From positions 62,001-126,000 of the forward strand of contig PLDA01000007.1 of NCBI GenBank assembly GCA_003134965.1: a stretch of DNA of 64,000 bases. The letters run 5' to 3'. Below, in pieces: positions 63,470 to 64,000 of this stretch; positions within the stretch are counted from its first letter, which is position 1, and every line of letters starts with the position of its first letter. Under the pieces are notes generated by a model that saw only the letters and a list, made by a program, of their open reading frames with translations, did no database searches and was not told the DNA's origin. Both the position numbers and the translations under genes were made by a program. The DNA comes from Vulcanimicrobium winogradskyi. Its GTDB lineage: Bacteria > Vulcanimicrobiota > Vulcanimicrobiia > Vulcanimicrobiales > Vulcanimicrobiaceae.

Positions 63470-63504
63470 GAGGAGCGGTCGTTCGACCGCTCCTCATTTT
63501 TTTT
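63470..63504 (+). terminator. Rho-independent terminator
   Basis: Perfect 11-base stem GAGGAGCGGTC / GACCGCTCCTC with a GTTC loop, followed by A and eight T. It ends the H1-like transcript and is the clearest terminator in the window. Confidence 0.93.
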
Positions 63505-63513
63505 GTCCGCCGC

Positions 63514-63556
63514 CCCTTCGACGTCATCCTGAGCTTGGCGAAGGGTCAGGGTGACT
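63514..63556. repeat. Dispersed palindromic repeat copy
   Basis: CCTTCGACGTCATCCTGAGC then TTGGCGAAGGGTCAGGGTGAC, between the terminator and the ABC ATPase stop. Confidence 0.85.
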
Positions 63557-64000
63557 AAGTGAGGGCGGCGGTGACGGCGATGAGATCGGGGGCTTTGCCG
63601 CCGTGCTCTTCGACCCAATGACACGCCGCGCGATGACCGGGTTCGTACTCGTTGAACGCCGGCACTTCGACCTTGCAGCGCTCGAACGCGATCGGGCAGC
63701 GCGTGTGGAAGCGGCAGCCCGACGGCGGGTTCACCGGCGAGGGGATGTCGCCGGTCAGGATGATACGCTTGCGGCGCCGTTCGACGACGGGATCCGGGAT
63801 CGGGATCGCCGAGAGCAGCGCCTGCGTATAGGGGTGCAGCGGGTTGTCGTAGAGCCGGTCGCGGTCGGCGATCTCGACGAGCTTGCCGACGTACATCACG
63901 GCGACGCGGTTCGAGATGTGGCGGACGACCGAGAGGTCGTGCGCGATGAACAGGTAGGTCAGCCCAAGCTTCTGCTGGAGGTCTTGGAGCAGGTTGATCA
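63555..64000 (-). CDS. Oligopeptide/dipeptide ABC transporter ATP-binding protein (C-terminal part)
   Basis: The gene runs off the right edge. The visible 148 codons cover FIAHDLSVVRHISNRVAVMYVG, LHPYTQALLSAIP and the C-terminal oligo_HPY domain with GCRFHTRCPIAFERC, whose cysteines belong to the 4Fe-4S-like or zinc motif of DppD/DppF-type ATPases. It energises uptake of peptides or related solutes. Nothing of Walker A is in the window. Confidence 0.93.
   Translation of the reverse strand, partial: INLLQDLQQKLGLTYLFIAHDLSVVRHISNRVAVMYVGKLVEIADRDRLYDNPLHPYTQALLSAIPIPDPVVERRRKRIILTGDIPSPVNPPSGCRFHTRCPIAFERCKVEVPAFNEYEPGHRAACHWVEEHGGKAPDLIAVTAALT

Overview
This 64 kb window is a high-G+C bacterial chromosome segment with dense, often overlapping genes, many GTG/TTG starts and 4-base stop/start overlaps. 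No rRNA, tRNA or CRISPR array was seen. HslUV, TrmFO, a DUF3662-FHA protein, two branched-chain-amino-acid-type (Liv) ABC importers and a widespread short repeat that translates as LRQAQDD / SLSKG / DPSTSSGQA suggest an uncultivated soil lineage such as Candidatus Eremiobacterota. That placement is inference from gene content only.

Layout. 1-7262: end of a DUF2339 membrane protein, hutI, and a convergent leftward hutU-hutH-hutG-dienelactone hydrolase operon for histidine catabolism. 7365-9956: an AT-richer pair, a putative 2OG-Fe(II) oxygenase and a glycosyltransferase/pyruvyltransferase-like fusion. 10016-10612: cysteine dioxygenase. 10687-18601: a leftward eight-gene operon (LLM flavin oxidoreductase, 3-hydroxyisobutyrate-dehydrogenase-like enzyme, LivH, LivM, LivG, LivF and two solute-binding proteins). 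18691-21005: a TetR regulator, an ACMSD-type amidohydrolase and a flavin reductase, with a shared operator-like motif near both promoters. Together these look like a catabolic unit built on a two-component flavin monooxygenase.

20924-23835 is the most unusual part. A three-gene leftward island (SAM methyltransferase, a possible divergent primase-fold protein, and a protein with two C-terminal membrane helices) sits at the 3' end of the flavin reductase gene. A perfect 35-bp direct repeat of that gene's 3' coding sequence flanks it. Its base composition differs from the surroundings, the genes overlap, and none has an obvious metabolic role. It is a candidate mobile conflict/defence module.

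23866-33932: PQQ dehydrogenase with cytochrome c, a CocE-type hydrolase, an aldehyde dehydrogenase, small genes, a zinc alcohol dehydrogenase and a polysaccharide deacetylase. 33528-41175: a seven-gene leftward operon matching the aerobic 2-aminobenzoyl-CoA (anthranilate) pathway, with an embedded MarR regulator. A second Liv importer (41315-45854) diverges from it.

45894-57232: a frameshifted small gene, a diguanylate cyclase, a DUF442-like phosphatase with a cupin, an HExxH protein, and a def-fmt-rsmB-FHA-FHA-PP2C-like-SEDS cluster whose PP2C lacks its metal ligands and which has no visible kinase. A HiPIP-like protein and a CPBP protease follow. 57267-64000: hslUV, trmFO, topA, a lysine-rich histone-H1-like protein with a clear promoter and terminator, and the end of an oligopeptide-type ABC ATPase. 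About a dozen copies of a palindromic repeat are scattered through the window, several translated in frame inside genes.
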